Shown here: positions 8,807 through 18,799 of the stretch, piece by piece
Layout of the letters: each line of letters opens with the position of its first letter
Position numbering within the stretch: position 1 is the stretch's first letter
Assembly (NCBI RefSeq): GCF_018138085.1
Contig: NZ_CP073105.1
Span: 1,550,001 to 1,614,000 of the forward strand
Origin: Stutzerimonas stutzeri
Lineage (GTDB): Bacteria > Pseudomonadota > Gammaproteobacteria > Pseudomonadales > Pseudomonadaceae
DNA: 64,000 nucleotides
Direction of reading: 5' to 3'
The notes under the pieces: model-generated
The model's input: only the letters and a program-made list of their open reading frames with translations
Told to the model about the DNA's origin: nothing
The model's database searches: none
Translations under genes and position numbers: made by a program

Positions 8807-9342
8807 CGGGCATCCTCCGCGTGCTTGGCGTCGTGGGTGGGCTCGCGGCCCAGCGCGATGAGAATGTCCTGTAGCAGCTTGGCGATGCCCTGCAGCAGCA
8901 GTAACAGCGTGCCGAGCGGAATCATCGCCTTGATCGGCCAGATCGGCGGATTCCAGGCCGAATAGGAGGTTTCCATTCCTTGAACCGACTCCCAGGCCAT
9001 GGAACTGCCGAAGTACAGCAGCGCAGCCATAAATAGAAAAAACATGCTCGAGGTGAAGATGTCCACCCATGCCCGCGTGCGTGGACTGAAGGTCGAATAC
9101 AACAGGTCGACATTGACGTGGTCGCGATGCGCCATGACGTAGCCACCCGACAGCACCACGTAGGCACCGAACAACATCTGGCCGAGTTCGTTGGTCCAGG
9201 ACGTTGGGCTCGAGAACAGGTAGCGCATGAAGACTTCGAGCAGCAGCAGCACGAAGATCAGGAAAATCAGGTAGGCCACCCAGCGCCCGATGAATTCATT
9301 GAGCCGGGTGATGCCGTTGATGTAGGCATGAATCACACGCAT
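8803..9342 (-). CDS. dctQ: TRAP transporter small permease, DctQ type
   Basis: 179 residues with four predicted membrane helices (WVAYLIFLIFVLLLLEVFMRY is the first), the usual size and topology of DctQ. I chose ATG 9342 (MRVIHAYINGITRLNEF), with GGGG seven bases upstream, over the in-frame TTG at 9360. It overlaps dctM by 4 bp and follows dctP, giving the order dctP-dctQ-dctM on the minus strand. Confidence 0.93.
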   Translation of the reverse strand: MRVIHAYINGITRLNEFIGRWVAYLIFLIFVLLLLEVFMRYLFSSPTSWTNELGQMLFGAYVVLSGGYVMAHRDHVNVDLLYSTFSPRTRAWVDIFTSSMFFLFMAALLYFGSSMAWESVQGMETSYSAWNPPIWPIKAMIPLGTLLLLLQGIAKLLQDILIALGREPTHDAKHAEDAR

Positions 9343-9376
9343 GACGAGCCCCACGAGCAAGGATTGAGCGGATCAA

Positions 9377-9406
9377 CTGCTCGGCGCGGTCGATCGCGCC
9401 GAGCAG
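9377..9406 (-). other. Intercistronic stem-loop between dctP and dctQ
   Basis: CTGCTCGGCGCG (9377-9388) and CGCGCCGAGCAG (9395-9406) make a perfect 12-bp stem with a 6-base loop, inside the 74-base gap between the dctP stop and the dctQ start. There is no T-run, so it is more likely an RNA-stabilising or attenuating hairpin that raises binding-protein output over the membrane subunits. Confidence 0.65.
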
Positions 9407-9416
9407 GCTAGGGGCG

Positions 9417-10451
9417 TCAGAGGTAACCGAGTTCGCCAAGGAAGGACTTGACTTTCTTCAGGGCCTCGGCGGCCTTGTCGCTGCGCTGACCTTCTTCTTC
9501 CCAGGTCTTCTGCGCGACCTCGCGCAGGCGCTTCTGCACGTCGTCCGGCAGCGTATTGACCTGTACGCCTTGTTCGGCCATGACCTTACGCAGCGTGACT
9601 TGCTCCTGGTAAAGGTATTCGTTGGTGCGATACCAGAACTGTTCGTCGAGGACCTGTTTGACGATTTCCTGGTCGCGCTCGGAGAGTTTCTCCAGTGCCT
9701 TCTGGTTGATGATGAACACATCGGTGCCGGCGATATTCAGCGCGGGCCTGACGTGGTACTTGGCCACTTCATAGAAGCTCATGCTCGCCGCGCCTTGCAC
9801 AGCGCCCCAGTGCGCGCCGTCGACCACGCCAGTGTCTAGGGCCGGATAGAGCTCTCCACCCGGCAGGTAAGTAGTCGAGGCGCCGGCCTCATCGAGAAAT
9901 TTCTGCAGGGCGCCGGACGAGCGGATCTTCAGCTTGGTGAAGTCTTCCCAACTGTTGACCGGTTTTTTCACCACCATCTCGGTGGGGTAGACCTTGTCTG
10001 TCGACCAGTACACGCCGTATTGCGCGGCCTCGTCGCGAAGCATGTCCTCGAAGCCCATGTGCTTGTGGAAGTAAGCCGCCTCCCAGACGTTCTGAAAGGC
10101 GAACGGCAGACCCGAGGCGATACCGGCCAGGGTCATCTTGTCTTGTGCATAGCCGGGGGAGATCGTGCCCATTTGAATGATGCCGCGGCTGACCGCGTTG
10201 AAGGTTTCCTGCGGCTTGAACAGCGCGCCTGACTCGAACAGTTGCAACTCCAGGCGGCCTTCGGTGCGCTGCTCGATCTGGTTTTTCAGACGCACGAGGC
10301 TGTCTTTGTATGAGCTGCTGGCGCTCGGCCAGTGCGATTGCACGCGCCATTTCGTGACGTCGGCAGCAGTCGCCATCTGTGGCAGCACTGCAGAAACCGC
10401 CAGGGCGACGAGGCTGACTGGAACGAGCAGCTTCTTGAGCATGAATTTCAT
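9417..10451 (-). CDS. dctP: TRAP transporter substrate-binding protein, DctP family
   Basis: 344 residues with a Sec signal peptide (MKFMLKKLLVPVSLVALAVS, cut near ATAAD). The mature part begins VTKWRVQSHWPSASSSY and shows the DctP fold, including the conserved Arg in KLKIRSSGALQKFL, which in the family clamps the substrate carboxylate. The start is ATG 10451, preceded by AGAGGA; the open frame upstream to 10583 lacks a signal sequence and is not coding. It is the first gene of dctPQM and diverges from the acyl-CoA operon. Confidence 0.95.
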   Translation of the reverse strand: MKFMLKKLLVPVSLVALAVSAVLPQMATAADVTKWRVQSHWPSASSSYKDSLVRLKNQIEQRTEGRLELQLFESGALFKPQETFNAVSRGIIQMGTISPGYAQDKMTLAGIASGLPFAFQNVWEAAYFHKHMGFEDMLRDEAAQYGVYWSTDKVYPTEMVVKKPVNSWEDFTKLKIRSSGALQKFLDEAGASTTYLPGGELYPALDTGVVDGAHWGAVQGAASMSFYEVAKYHVRPALNIAGTDVFIINQKALEKLSERDQEIVKQVLDEQFWYRTNEYLYQEQVTLRKVMAEQGVQVNTLPDDVQKRLREVAQKTWEEEGQRSDKAAEALKKVKSFLGELGYL

Positions 10452-10507
10452 ATCGCGTCCTCTTCTTGTAATTGTCTGGCTGAAGCCTTTTATACCGCGC
10501 TTGCATT

Positions 10508-10573
10508 GCTCTGTTTCGCAGAGCAAAACTGTTTTCTGCAAAGCTGCCTGAAAACTACCATAGCGGACGCTAT
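10508..10573. promoter_or_regulatory. Candidate operators in the dctP/operon divergent region
   Basis: Two short perfect palindromes lie in the gap before dctP: GCTCTG-TTTCG-CAGAGC at 10508-10524 and ATAGCG-GA-CGCTAT at 10560-10573. They sit 57-122 bases upstream of the dctP start, where a local regulator (for example of IclR or GntR type) could bind. No regulator gene is near, so the binding factor is unknown. The rest of 10452-10800 shows no gene. Confidence 0.45.
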
Positions 10574-10800
10574 TTTCAACCACTAGCAGAAGGCTATCGC
10601 GCCGTCATGGATGTTTCGCGGTGTGTCGGATCGCGCGATGGGCCTAAGGGCTCGCATGCCGACATTGATCTTAGACGGTTCTGTTTGTGGGTCGTCATAA
10701 TTCTGCCTGATGGAACTTAATTCCGAATTGACGCATCGTTTCGGCCATGCCAGCTTCAAAAGAAGTGGACTCAGCACAATAACAACCGAGAGGACAGGCC

Positions 10801-10881
10801 ATGCGTCTTCACGCCGGAAACGCCACGATCGAAGCGCGCGCCCGGGCGGCAACTACCGCGGGCCCGAGGGTCGCGCAATGA
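10801..10881 (+). CDS. Possible 26-residue leader peptide ahead of the thioesterase
   Basis: ATG at 10801 has a good ribosome site (GAGAGGAC six bases upstream) and reads 26 codons (MRLHAGNATIEARARAATTA...) to a TGA that overlaps the thioesterase ATG by the ATGA arrangement. The peptide is Ala/Arg rich with no recognised domain. It may be a true leader that couples translation, or the reading frame may be chance in GC-rich DNA. The thioesterase also has its own GAGGG nearby. Confidence 0.35.
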   Translation: MRLHAGNATIEARARAATTAGPRVAQ

Positions 10882-11388
10882 CCGACTCGCAGCAGCAGCG
10901 CCTTACAGATGAGCATCAACCCGGCCCATTGCCCATCAGTGGGGGCAAGGACTTGCCAGGTTTTCACCAGGTCCTTGGTTATCGCCAGGTGGCCTGGAGT
11001 GAGGACGAAGCGGTGATCGAGCTGGAGGTGCAGCCCTGTCACCTCAACATGGCTGGCGTGCTCCATGGCGGAGTGATCACGGCGTTACTCGACGTGGTGC
11101 TGGCCGAGGCGGGAACCTATTGCCCCTATCCGGGACGGGTGCGCAAAGCCGTCACGCTGGTGCTCAACACCACGTTCACCGGCCAATGCTCGGGTGGCGT
11201 GATCCGCGCCATCGGCCGACGACGCGCCGGCGGTAGCCGAATCTTCAACAGCTCCGGAGAGATACGCGACAGCCAGGACCGCCTGCTGGCAATCGGTGAA
11301 GCGACCTTTCGCCTGCGCTCCGGCAGCGAAGATCCTCAGGGCGTGCCTGTGGATTTCCCGATGCAGCACAACAAGAAGGAAAACGGGG

Positions 11389-11396
<8 letters not shown>
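10878..11396 (+). CDS. PaaI-type hotdog-fold thioesterase
   Basis: 172 residues. The hotdog signature [22 protein letters not shown] (about residues 55-76) contains the HGG loop and the acidic residue used by PaaI/YdiI-type acyl-CoA thioesterases. Start ATG 10878 is preceded by GAGGG; an upstream extension to 10710 in the same frame looks non-coding. The stop overlaps the next gene by 8 bp. In this operon it may release CoA from stalled acyl-CoA intermediates. Confidence 0.88.
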
Positions 11397-12600
<1,204 letters not shown>

Positions 12601-12634
12601 GCCTCCAACAAAACCAACAAAAGGATGCCGTCCG

Positions 12635-13402
12635 ATGACCAATCCATTATTCGACCTGTCCGGCAAGGTGGCGCTGATCACCGGTTCGACCCGCGGTATC
12701 GGTCGCTCCATTGCCGAAGAGATGGCCCGCTGCGGCGCGAAAGTCGTCATTTCCAGCCGCAAGGCCGATGCTTGCGAGGCGGTTGCCGCCGAGCTGAAAG
12801 CCGCCGGCTTAGAGGCCATTGCGGTGCCCTGTCATGTCGGGCGCAAGGAGGACCTGCAGCGGCTGGTCGATACCACCCTGCAGACCTGGGGGCGCATCGA
12901 CGTGCTGGTCTGCAATGCCGCTACCAACCCGGTCTACGGGCCGACCAGCGAGCTGACCGACGACGCCTGGGACAAGATCATGGACACCAACGTCAAGGGC
13001 ACCTTCTGGCTATCGAACATGGTGCTACCGCAGATGGCCGAGCGCGGCGAGGGCGCGGTGATCATGCTCTCCAGCATCGCCGGGCTGCGCGGCAACACCG
13101 TGATCGGTACCTATGGCGTATCCAAGGCCGCCGAAGCGGCGCTGGCGCGCAATCTGGCAGCGGAGTGGGGGCCCAAGGGCATCCGCGTCAACGCCATCGC
13201 GCCGGGACTGGTGCGTACCGATTTCGCCAAGGCGCTGCTCGACGATCCGGAGCGGGTTCGCCGCGCCGCCGAGAAAACCCCGCTGCGCCGTATCGGTGAG
13301 CCGGTGGATATCGCCGGTCTGGCGGTGTTCCTGGCTGCGCCAGCCAGCGCCTATATCACCGGACAGGTGATCGTCGCCGATGGCGGCGAAACCGCGTGCT
13401 GA
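12635..13402 (+). CDS. Short-chain dehydrogenase/reductase (classical SDR)
   Basis: 255 residues with a complete classical SDR set: cofactor loop TGSTRGIG (about 16-23), CNAAT in place of NNAG, catalytic Ser in MLSSIAG, and YGVSK supplying Tyr and Lys. The C-terminus PASAYITGQVIVADGGE is typical of FabG-like enzymes. By position it may oxidise or reduce a hydroxyacyl/ketoacyl intermediate of the operon, comparable to LvaD, but this is inference. It lies 34 bases after the dehydrogenase and 10 before the kinase. Confidence 0.92.
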   Translation: MTNPLFDLSGKVALITGSTRGIGRSIAEEMARCGAKVVISSRKADACEAVAAELKAAGLEAIAVPCHVGRKEDLQRLVDTTLQTWGRIDVLVCNAATNPVYGPTSELTDDAWDKIMDTNVKGTFWLSNMVLPQMAERGEGAVIMLSSIAGLRGNTVIGTYGVSKAAEAALARNLAAEWGPKGIRVNAIAPGLVRTDFAKALLDDPERVRRAAEKTPLRRIGEPVDIAGLAVFLAAPASAYITGQVIVADGGETAC

Positions 13403-13412
13403 GGGTTCGCCG

Positions 13413-14483
13413 ATGAACGAACCCGAGCTGATCGACGTGCTTCCCGCGCATCGATTCGATGAGGCGGCGCTGGCTCGATATCTGCGCCAGCACCTGCCGC
13501 AGATGGGCGACGACGTTGTGATCCGCCAGTTCCAGGGCGGCCAGTCCAACCCCACCTATCTGCTGGAAAGCGCCGGACGTCGTTACGTATTGCGCAAGAA
13601 GCCGCCGGGCAAGGTGCTGCCCTCGGCGCATATGGTCGAGCGCGAATACAAGGTGATCCGCGCGCTGTCTGAGCACACCCGGGTGCCGGTGCCGCATGTG
13701 CATCTGCTGTGCGAAGACGAAAGCATCATCGGCACTGTGTTCTATGTGATGGACCACGTCGAAGGACGAATCTTTAGCCATCCGGCCCTGGACGAATTAC
13801 CTGTCGCCGAACGCCAGCCGATCCACCTAGCCGCCATCGATACGCTGGCCGAGCTGCACAAGGTCGATGTCGAGGCTGTGGGGCTTGCCGATTTCGGCAA
13901 GGCGCAAGGCTATTTCGCTCGCCAGGTGAAGCGCTGGTCCGGCCAGTACGAGGCCTCGCGCACCGACGACATGCCGGCGATGGAGCGGCTGATGCAGTGG
14001 TTGCCGGAGCAGGTGCCACAGCGCGACGAATGCGCCATCGCCCACGGCGACTACCGCCTCGGCAACCTGATCTTCGCGCCGGGGGAGGCGAGGGTCGCGG
14101 CGATTCTCGACTGGGAGCTGTCCACCCTCGGCCATCCGCTGGCGGACCTGGCCTACTTCTGCCTGCCGTATCACCTGCCGGCCGGTGTCGACGGTCTGCG
14201 TGGCCTGGTGGGTATCGATCTGCAGGCGCAGGGCATTCCGTCCGAACAAGAAGTGTTGGCGCGCTATTGCCAGCAGAGTGGGCGCGATGCCATCAGCGAC
14301 TGGCATGTTTTCGTGGCGTTTTCGTTGTTCCGTCTCGCCGCGATTCTGCAGGGTGTCTATGCACGAGCGCTGCAGGGCAACGCCAGCAATGCCGATGCGC
14401 TACAGGTCGGCCAACGCGCCGGCTTGCTCGCCGAGGCCGGCTGGCGCATCGCCCAGACTGGCGGTAAGGGAGAACCAATATGA
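13413..14483 (+). CDS. APH-family acyl-CoA kinase, LvaA / ACAD10-11 N-domain type
   Basis: 356 residues of the aminoglycoside-phosphotransferase fold. The catalytic HGDYRLGNLIF (HxDxxxxN) and metal-binding ILDWELSTLG are intact, and RKKPPGKVLPSAHMVEREY is the nucleotide-loop signature found in the kinase domain of ACAD10/11. The expected role is phosphorylation of the 4-hydroxyl of a hydroxyacyl-CoA, preparing it for the ACAD of the same operon; an antibiotic-resistance role is unlikely. ATG 13413 is 10 bases after the SDR stop, and the stop overlaps the SurE gene by ATGA. Confidence 0.92.
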   Translation: MNEPELIDVLPAHRFDEAALARYLRQHLPQMGDDVVIRQFQGGQSNPTYLLESAGRRYVLRKKPPGKVLPSAHMVEREYKVIRALSEHTRVPVPHVHLLCEDESIIGTVFYVMDHVEGRIFSHPALDELPVAERQPIHLAAIDTLAELHKVDVEAVGLADFGKAQGYFARQVKRWSGQYEASRTDDMPAMERLMQWLPEQVPQRDECAIAHGDYRLGNLIFAPGEARVAAILDWELSTLGHPLADLAYFCLPYHLPAGVDGLRGLVGIDLQAQGIPSEQEVLARYCQQSGRDAISDWHVFVAFSLFRLAAILQGVYARALQGNASNADALQVGQRAGLLAEAGWRIAQTGGKGEPI

Positions 14484-15283
14484 GCGCACCCTTGCTGCGC
14501 CGCGTCCTGCTGACCAACGATGACGGCATCGCTGCTCCGGGGCTTGCCCTTCTAGAGCGAATCGCCGCGCAACTGGCCGAGGAGGTCTGGGTGGTGGCAC
14601 CCGAGCACGACCAGAGCGGCACTGGCCAAGGCATTTCGGTGCATTCGCCGCTGCGGGCATATCGCCACGGTGAGCGGCGCTTCGCCATTTCCGGGACGCC
14701 GTCGGATTGCGTGATGTTCGCCATGGCCGAGTGGTTGCAGGCGTCGCCCCCCGACCTGGTGCTGTCGGGCATCAACAGCGGCGCCAATATCGGCGACTCG
14801 GTGCCTTATTCCGGAACCCTCGGGGCGGTGCTCAGCGCCGACCTGCTCGGGCTGCCCGCCATCGGTCTGAGCCAGGCCTTTCTCGACCGTACGCATATCG
14901 ATTGGTCCTGTGTCGAAACCTTCGCTGAAACCACGATCCGCACGCTCTGGGCGCGTCGGGAGAAGGGTGGTTGCTGCTGGAATCTGAACTTCCCGGCCTG
15001 CCCGGCCGATGCCGTCAGCCATCTGCGCATGACGCGGCAATCACGCGGCTCGATTGTCCGGCCGCGCTTGCAGGCCGGCCATGACGGTCGCGGTCTGCCG
15101 TACTGGTGGCTCGGCTTCGAGCACTCATCGACGCACATCGTCGATCCGGAATTCGATGTCACCGCGTTGCGCGAAAAACGCATTGCCATCACACCCTTGC
15201 GCGACACCCGGGGCTGGCTCGAGTGGGGTGAAGAGCGGGCCATGGCCGAACTGGCCTCTACTATGGATTCAGGAGTTCTGTAA
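14480..15283 (+). CDS. SurE-like 5'/3'-nucleotidase (phosphatase) paralog
   Basis: 267 residues. The metal site NDDGIAAPG (about 14-22) and the SGINSGANIGDSVPYSGTLGA segment are the two hallmarks of SurE, a divalent-metal phosphatase. The housekeeping surE normally sits beside pcm-nlpD-rpoS, so this copy, tightly coupled to a kinase (4-bp overlap) and a CoA ligase (TAATG), looks like a dedicated paralog. I infer that it acts on a phosphorylated intermediate or nucleotide made in this pathway; there is no direct evidence for the substrate. Confidence 0.92.
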   Translation: MSAPLLRRVLLTNDDGIAAPGLALLERIAAQLAEEVWVVAPEHDQSGTGQGISVHSPLRAYRHGERRFAISGTPSDCVMFAMAEWLQASPPDLVLSGINSGANIGDSVPYSGTLGAVLSADLLGLPAIGLSQAFLDRTHIDWSCVETFAETTIRTLWARREKGGCCWNLNFPACPADAVSHLRMTRQSRGSIVRPRLQAGHDGRGLPYWWLGFEHSSTHIVDPEFDVTALREKRIAITPLRDTRGWLEWGEERAMAELASTMDSGVL

Positions 15284-16965
15284 TGTTCACTCGTCATCAC
15301 GCCGTCTGGCCCGAGGACCTGCCCAAACACCTGACGGTGCCGGAGACCAGCCTGTTCGCCAACCTCGAGATCGCCGCCCGGCGCTTCCCGGACAAGGCGG
15401 CCATCGTCTATTACGACACCCTGATCAACTACACCGAGCTGCTGCGCGAGGTCGAAGCGTTGGCCGGTTATCTGCAGCACCTGGGCGTCGCCAAGGGCGA
15501 TCGGGTGCTGCTCTACATGCAGAATTCACCGCAGTTCACCATCGCTTACTACGCCATCCTGCGTGCCGACGCGGTAGTGGTGCCGGTCAACCCGATGAAC
15601 CACAGCGCCGAGCTTGAGCACTACCTGCACGATACTGGCGCGAGCGTCTGCATCTGCGGCCAGGAACTGACCAGCTTCATCTCGCCACTGGTGAGCACCG
15701 CGCAGTTGCGCCATGTGATCGTCGCGGCTTACTCGGAGTATGTTCGCCAGCCCACCGACCTGGCGCTACCGGCCGAGGTCCAGGCGCCTGTCGCCGTGCC
15801 GGCGTTTCCAGGCGGCATCGCCTGGCGCGAAGCCATCGCGGCCGGCCACGAGCCCGGTCCGCATACCGCCGGCCCGGACGACCTCTGCGTGTTCCCCTAC
15901 AGCTCCGGCACTACCGGCGCGCCGAAAGGCTGCATGCATACCCATCGCTCGGCGATGGCGACCATCATCCACCGCGTGGTCTGGACCAACAGCACCAGTG
16001 AATCGGTGATCCTCGCGACGCTGCCGTATTTCCACGTGACCGGCATGCAGGGCGCCATGAGCGGGCCGATCTACAACGGTGGCACCGCCGTGATCATGAC
16101 CCGCTGGGACCGCAAGGTCGCAGCGCAGCTGATCGAGCGGCACAAGGTCACCGGCTGGGTGAATATCGCCACGATGGCCATCGACTTTCTCTCCGATCCG
16201 GATCTGGAACGCTACAACCTGTCCAGCCTGGTCAGTGTCGGCGGCGGTGGCGCCGCGATGCCCAAAGCGGTCGAGGAGAAGCTGCATCGGCTGACCGGCC
16301 TGCGCTACATCGAGGGCTACGGGCTTTCCGAAACCATCGCCGCCACCCACATCAACCCGGTGCCGCGACCCAAGGCGCAATGCCTCGGGATTCCGGTGTT
16401 CGACGTCGACAGCCGTGTCATCGACCTGAATACCGGGCTGGAGTTAGGCCCCAACGAAGTGGGCGAAATCATCAGCCGCGGGCCGCAGCTGTTTCAGGGC
16501 TACTGGAACCGCCCGGAAGAGACCGAGCGCGCCTTCATCGAACTGGACGGTCACCGATTTTTCCGCACCGGCGACATGGGCTACTACGATGAAGAGGGCT
16601 ATTTCTTCCTCGTCGATCGGGTCAAGCGGATGATCAATGCGTCCGGCTTCAAAGTCTGGCCCTCGGAAGTGGAAAGCCTGATGTACCGCCACCCGGCGAT
16701 CCAGGAGTGCTGCGTGATTTCGCGCCCCGATCCCAAACGCGGCGAGACGGTCAAGGCCTGCGTGGTGCTGCGTGATGGTCAGGCCGGGCAGGTCAGCGAG
16801 CAGGACATCATCGACTGGTGCAAGGCCGAGATGGCGGCCTACAAGGCGCCGGTCTACGTGGAGTTCGTCGCCTCGTTGCCGCGTTCCTCAACCGGCAAGC
16901 TGATGTGGCGCGCCCTGCAGGAAGAAGAAAACCGCAAACACGCCGTCAGTGCCGAACAGGCCTGA
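15283..16965 (+). CDS. AMP-binding acyl-CoA ligase
   Basis: 560-residue ANL-superfamily enzyme that would activate a carboxylic acid to its CoA thioester with ATP. The P-loop-like YSSGTTGAPKGCMHTH, the GYGLSETIAA motif, the hinge DRVKRMINASGFKVWP and the C-terminal catalytic Lys region SSTGKLMWR are all present. It is comparable in role to LvaE, the levulinyl-CoA ligase, and would start the pathway after uptake by the TRAP system. Its ATG overlaps the SurE stop (TAATG). Confidence 0.93.
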   Translation: MFTRHHAVWPEDLPKHLTVPETSLFANLEIAARRFPDKAAIVYYDTLINYTELLREVEALAGYLQHLGVAKGDRVLLYMQNSPQFTIAYYAILRADAVVVPVNPMNHSAELEHYLHDTGASVCICGQELTSFISPLVSTAQLRHVIVAAYSEYVRQPTDLALPAEVQAPVAVPAFPGGIAWREAIAAGHEPGPHTAGPDDLCVFPYSSGTTGAPKGCMHTHRSAMATIIHRVVWTNSTSESVILATLPYFHVTGMQGAMSGPIYNGGTAVIMTRWDRKVAAQLIERHKVTGWVNIATMAIDFLSDPDLERYNLSSLVSVGGGGAAMPKAVEEKLHRLTGLRYIEGYGLSETIAATHINPVPRPKAQCLGIPVFDVDSRVIDLNTGLELGPNEVGEIISRGPQLFQGYWNRPEETERAFIELDGHRFFRTGDMGYYDEEGYFFLVDRVKRMINASGFKVWPSEVESLMYRHPAIQECCVISRPDPKRGETVKACVVLRDGQAGQVSEQDIIDWCKAEMAAYKAPVYVEFVASLPRSSTGKLMWRALQEEENRKHAVSAEQA

Positions 16966-17027
16966 CGGTCGCGAAGCCATTGCAAGGCCCCGCGCCGGCT
17001 GGCGCCTTCGAAAACGGAGCAGATGCT

Positions 17028-17774
17028 ATGCAAGATTCAACCGCTACGAACCGGGAAGCCGAATGGCAGGTGCGCAAGGACCTGGCAGCGGCCTATCGCC
17101 TGGTTGCGCATTTCGGCTGGGATGATTTGGTGTTCACCCATCTGTCCGCCCGCGTGCCAGGGCCTGAACATCATTTTCTGATCAACCCATACGGGCTGTT
17201 GTTTCAGGAGATCACCGCCTCGTCGCTGGTGAAAGTCGACCAGGAAGGGCAGATCGTCCAGAGCGGCAGCCTGCATCGGGTGAACCCGGCTGGCTTCACC
17301 ATTCACAGTGCCGTGCATATGGGCCGTGAAGACGCCGGCGCGGTCATGCACCTGCATGCGGCCGATGGCGTGGCGGTATCTGCACACCGCGACGGCCTGT
17401 TGCCGCTGAGCCAGACGGCAATGCTCTGCCTCGATCACCTCTGCTATCACGAGTACGAAGGCGTCGCGCTGGACCTCAGTGAACGCGAGCGGCTGATTCG
17501 CGATCTCGGGGACAAGCGAATGATGATGCTGCGCAACCACGGCATCCTGACGGCGGGCGGCACCGTCGCCGAAGCCTTCACTTACCTCTATTTCCTAATG
17601 AAGGCCTGCGAAATCCAGGTGCGCGCTCAGGCTTGCGGCCCGACCCACATGCCGTCAGCAGCTGCGATCGAGACGACCCGTCAGCAGTCGGCCGAACTGG
17701 GCAGCGCCGCCAAGCTGACCTGGCCAGCCCTGTTGCGCCTGTTGGAGGCCAACGGCCACGTCTACGCCATTTAG
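17028..17774 (+). CDS. Class II aldolase/adducin family protein
   Basis: 248 residues. The zinc-binding histidines of the family are visible: HLH in AGAVMHLHAADG and the C-terminal MLRNHGILTAGG. The substrate-binding N-terminal part (THLSARVPGPEHHFLINPYG) is also conserved. Members cleave phosphorylated aldols or act in non-enzymatic adducin-like roles, so the reaction is uncertain. ATG 17028 is preceded by GGAG; the open frame upstream to 16818 lies inside the ligase gene. Confidence 0.88.
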   Translation: MQDSTATNREAEWQVRKDLAAAYRLVAHFGWDDLVFTHLSARVPGPEHHFLINPYGLLFQEITASSLVKVDQEGQIVQSGSLHRVNPAGFTIHSAVHMGREDAGAVMHLHAADGVAVSAHRDGLLPLSQTAMLCLDHLCYHEYEGVALDLSERERLIRDLGDKRMMMLRNHGILTAGGTVAEAFTYLYFLMKACEIQVRAQACGPTHMPSAAAIETTRQQSAELGSAAKLTWPALLRLLEANGHVYAI

Positions 17775-17842
17775 CGCTAGGCTGGCACGCTCGCCTGTCT
17801 GTCGGCAGGCAACTTTTTTAACCGAGCAGAAACAGAGTGCCC

Positions 17843-18772
17843 ATGAAAATCCTCTTCGTCGCCGCCGACCCCAAGCCCGAGCGCTGGACCGATCTGATCC
17901 AGCAGCACCTGCCGGAGGCGCAGATTCAGGTCTGGCACCCGGACATGCCGAGCGGCAGTGCCGACTACGCCATCGTCTGGCATCCGCCGGCTGCGTTGTT
18001 CGACAAGGAGCCGCAACTCAAGGCGGTGTTCAACCTCGGCGCCGGCGTGGATGCGTTGGTGCGGATACCGAACCTGCCGCGCGATATCCCGATCGTTCGC
18101 TTGGAAGACGCGGGCATGGCGGTGCAGATGGCCGAGTACGTCGCCTATCACGTCATCGGCATCAGCCGCGACATGGACGCCTACCGCGAGCAGCAGGCCG
18201 CCGGCCAGTGGAAGCTGCGCCGTCCGATCGCACGCAGCGAATGGCCGGTTGGCGTGCTCGGGTTGGGGCAGATCGGGCAGCGCGTTGCCCGTACGCTCGC
18301 TGCGCTGGAATACCCCGTCTGCGGCTGGGCGCGCTCTACCTACGCCATCGAAGGCGTGCGCAGCTTCGCCGGCGAGACGGAACTCGACCGCTTCCTGGGC
18401 GAGACCCGGGTGCTGGTCAACACGCTGCCACTGACCGACAGCACGCGGGACCTGATCGACTACGGGCTGCTGTCGCGGCTCAGGCCCGATGCGGTGGTGA
18501 TCAATGTCGGACGCGGTGAGCATCTGGTGGACCAAGACCTCAGTCGCGCCATCGACGAGGGCAAGGTAGCCCGCGCCGTGCTCGACGTGTTCCGCGAAGA
18601 GCCGCTGCCTACCGAGCATCCGTTCTGGCGGATGCCGCAGGTGACCATCACGCCTCACGTGTCGGCCCGCACCCTGCGCGAAGCCACCGTTGCCCAGATC
18701 GCGGAAAAGATCGTCTCGTTGGAAAAGGGCCAATCCATCAGCGGCATCATCGATATTCAGCGCGGCTACTGA
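17843..18772 (+). CDS. GhrA-like D-2-hydroxyacid dehydrogenase
   Basis: 309 residues resembling glyoxylate/hydroxypyruvate reductase A. The NAD(P) loop GLGQIGQ and the catalytic Arg (INVGRGEHLV), Glu (DVFREEPLP) and His (TPHVSAR) are all present. It would interconvert 2-keto and D-2-hydroxy acids. I took ATG 17843 rather than the GTG six bases upstream. It is the last gene of the operon, 68 bases after the aldolase-like gene, and is followed by a long repeat array. Confidence 0.9.
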   Translation: MKILFVAADPKPERWTDLIQQHLPEAQIQVWHPDMPSGSADYAIVWHPPAALFDKEPQLKAVFNLGAGVDALVRIPNLPRDIPIVRLEDAGMAVQMAEYVAYHVIGISRDMDAYREQQAAGQWKLRRPIARSEWPVGVLGLGQIGQRVARTLAALEYPVCGWARSTYAIEGVRSFAGETELDRFLGETRVLVNTLPLTDSTRDLIDYGLLSRLRPDAVVINVGRGEHLVDQDLSRAIDEGKVARAVLDVFREEPLPTEHPFWRMPQVTITPHVSARTLREATVAQIAEKIVSLEKGQSISGIIDIQRGY

Positions 18773-18799
18773 GTCCCTGTAGAAGCTGCTCCGAACGAT

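Noticed and set aside
13413..14483. Aminoglycoside resistance gene
   Set aside because: The fold is shared, but the nucleotide-loop signature and operon context match the ACAD10/11-type acyl-CoA kinases.
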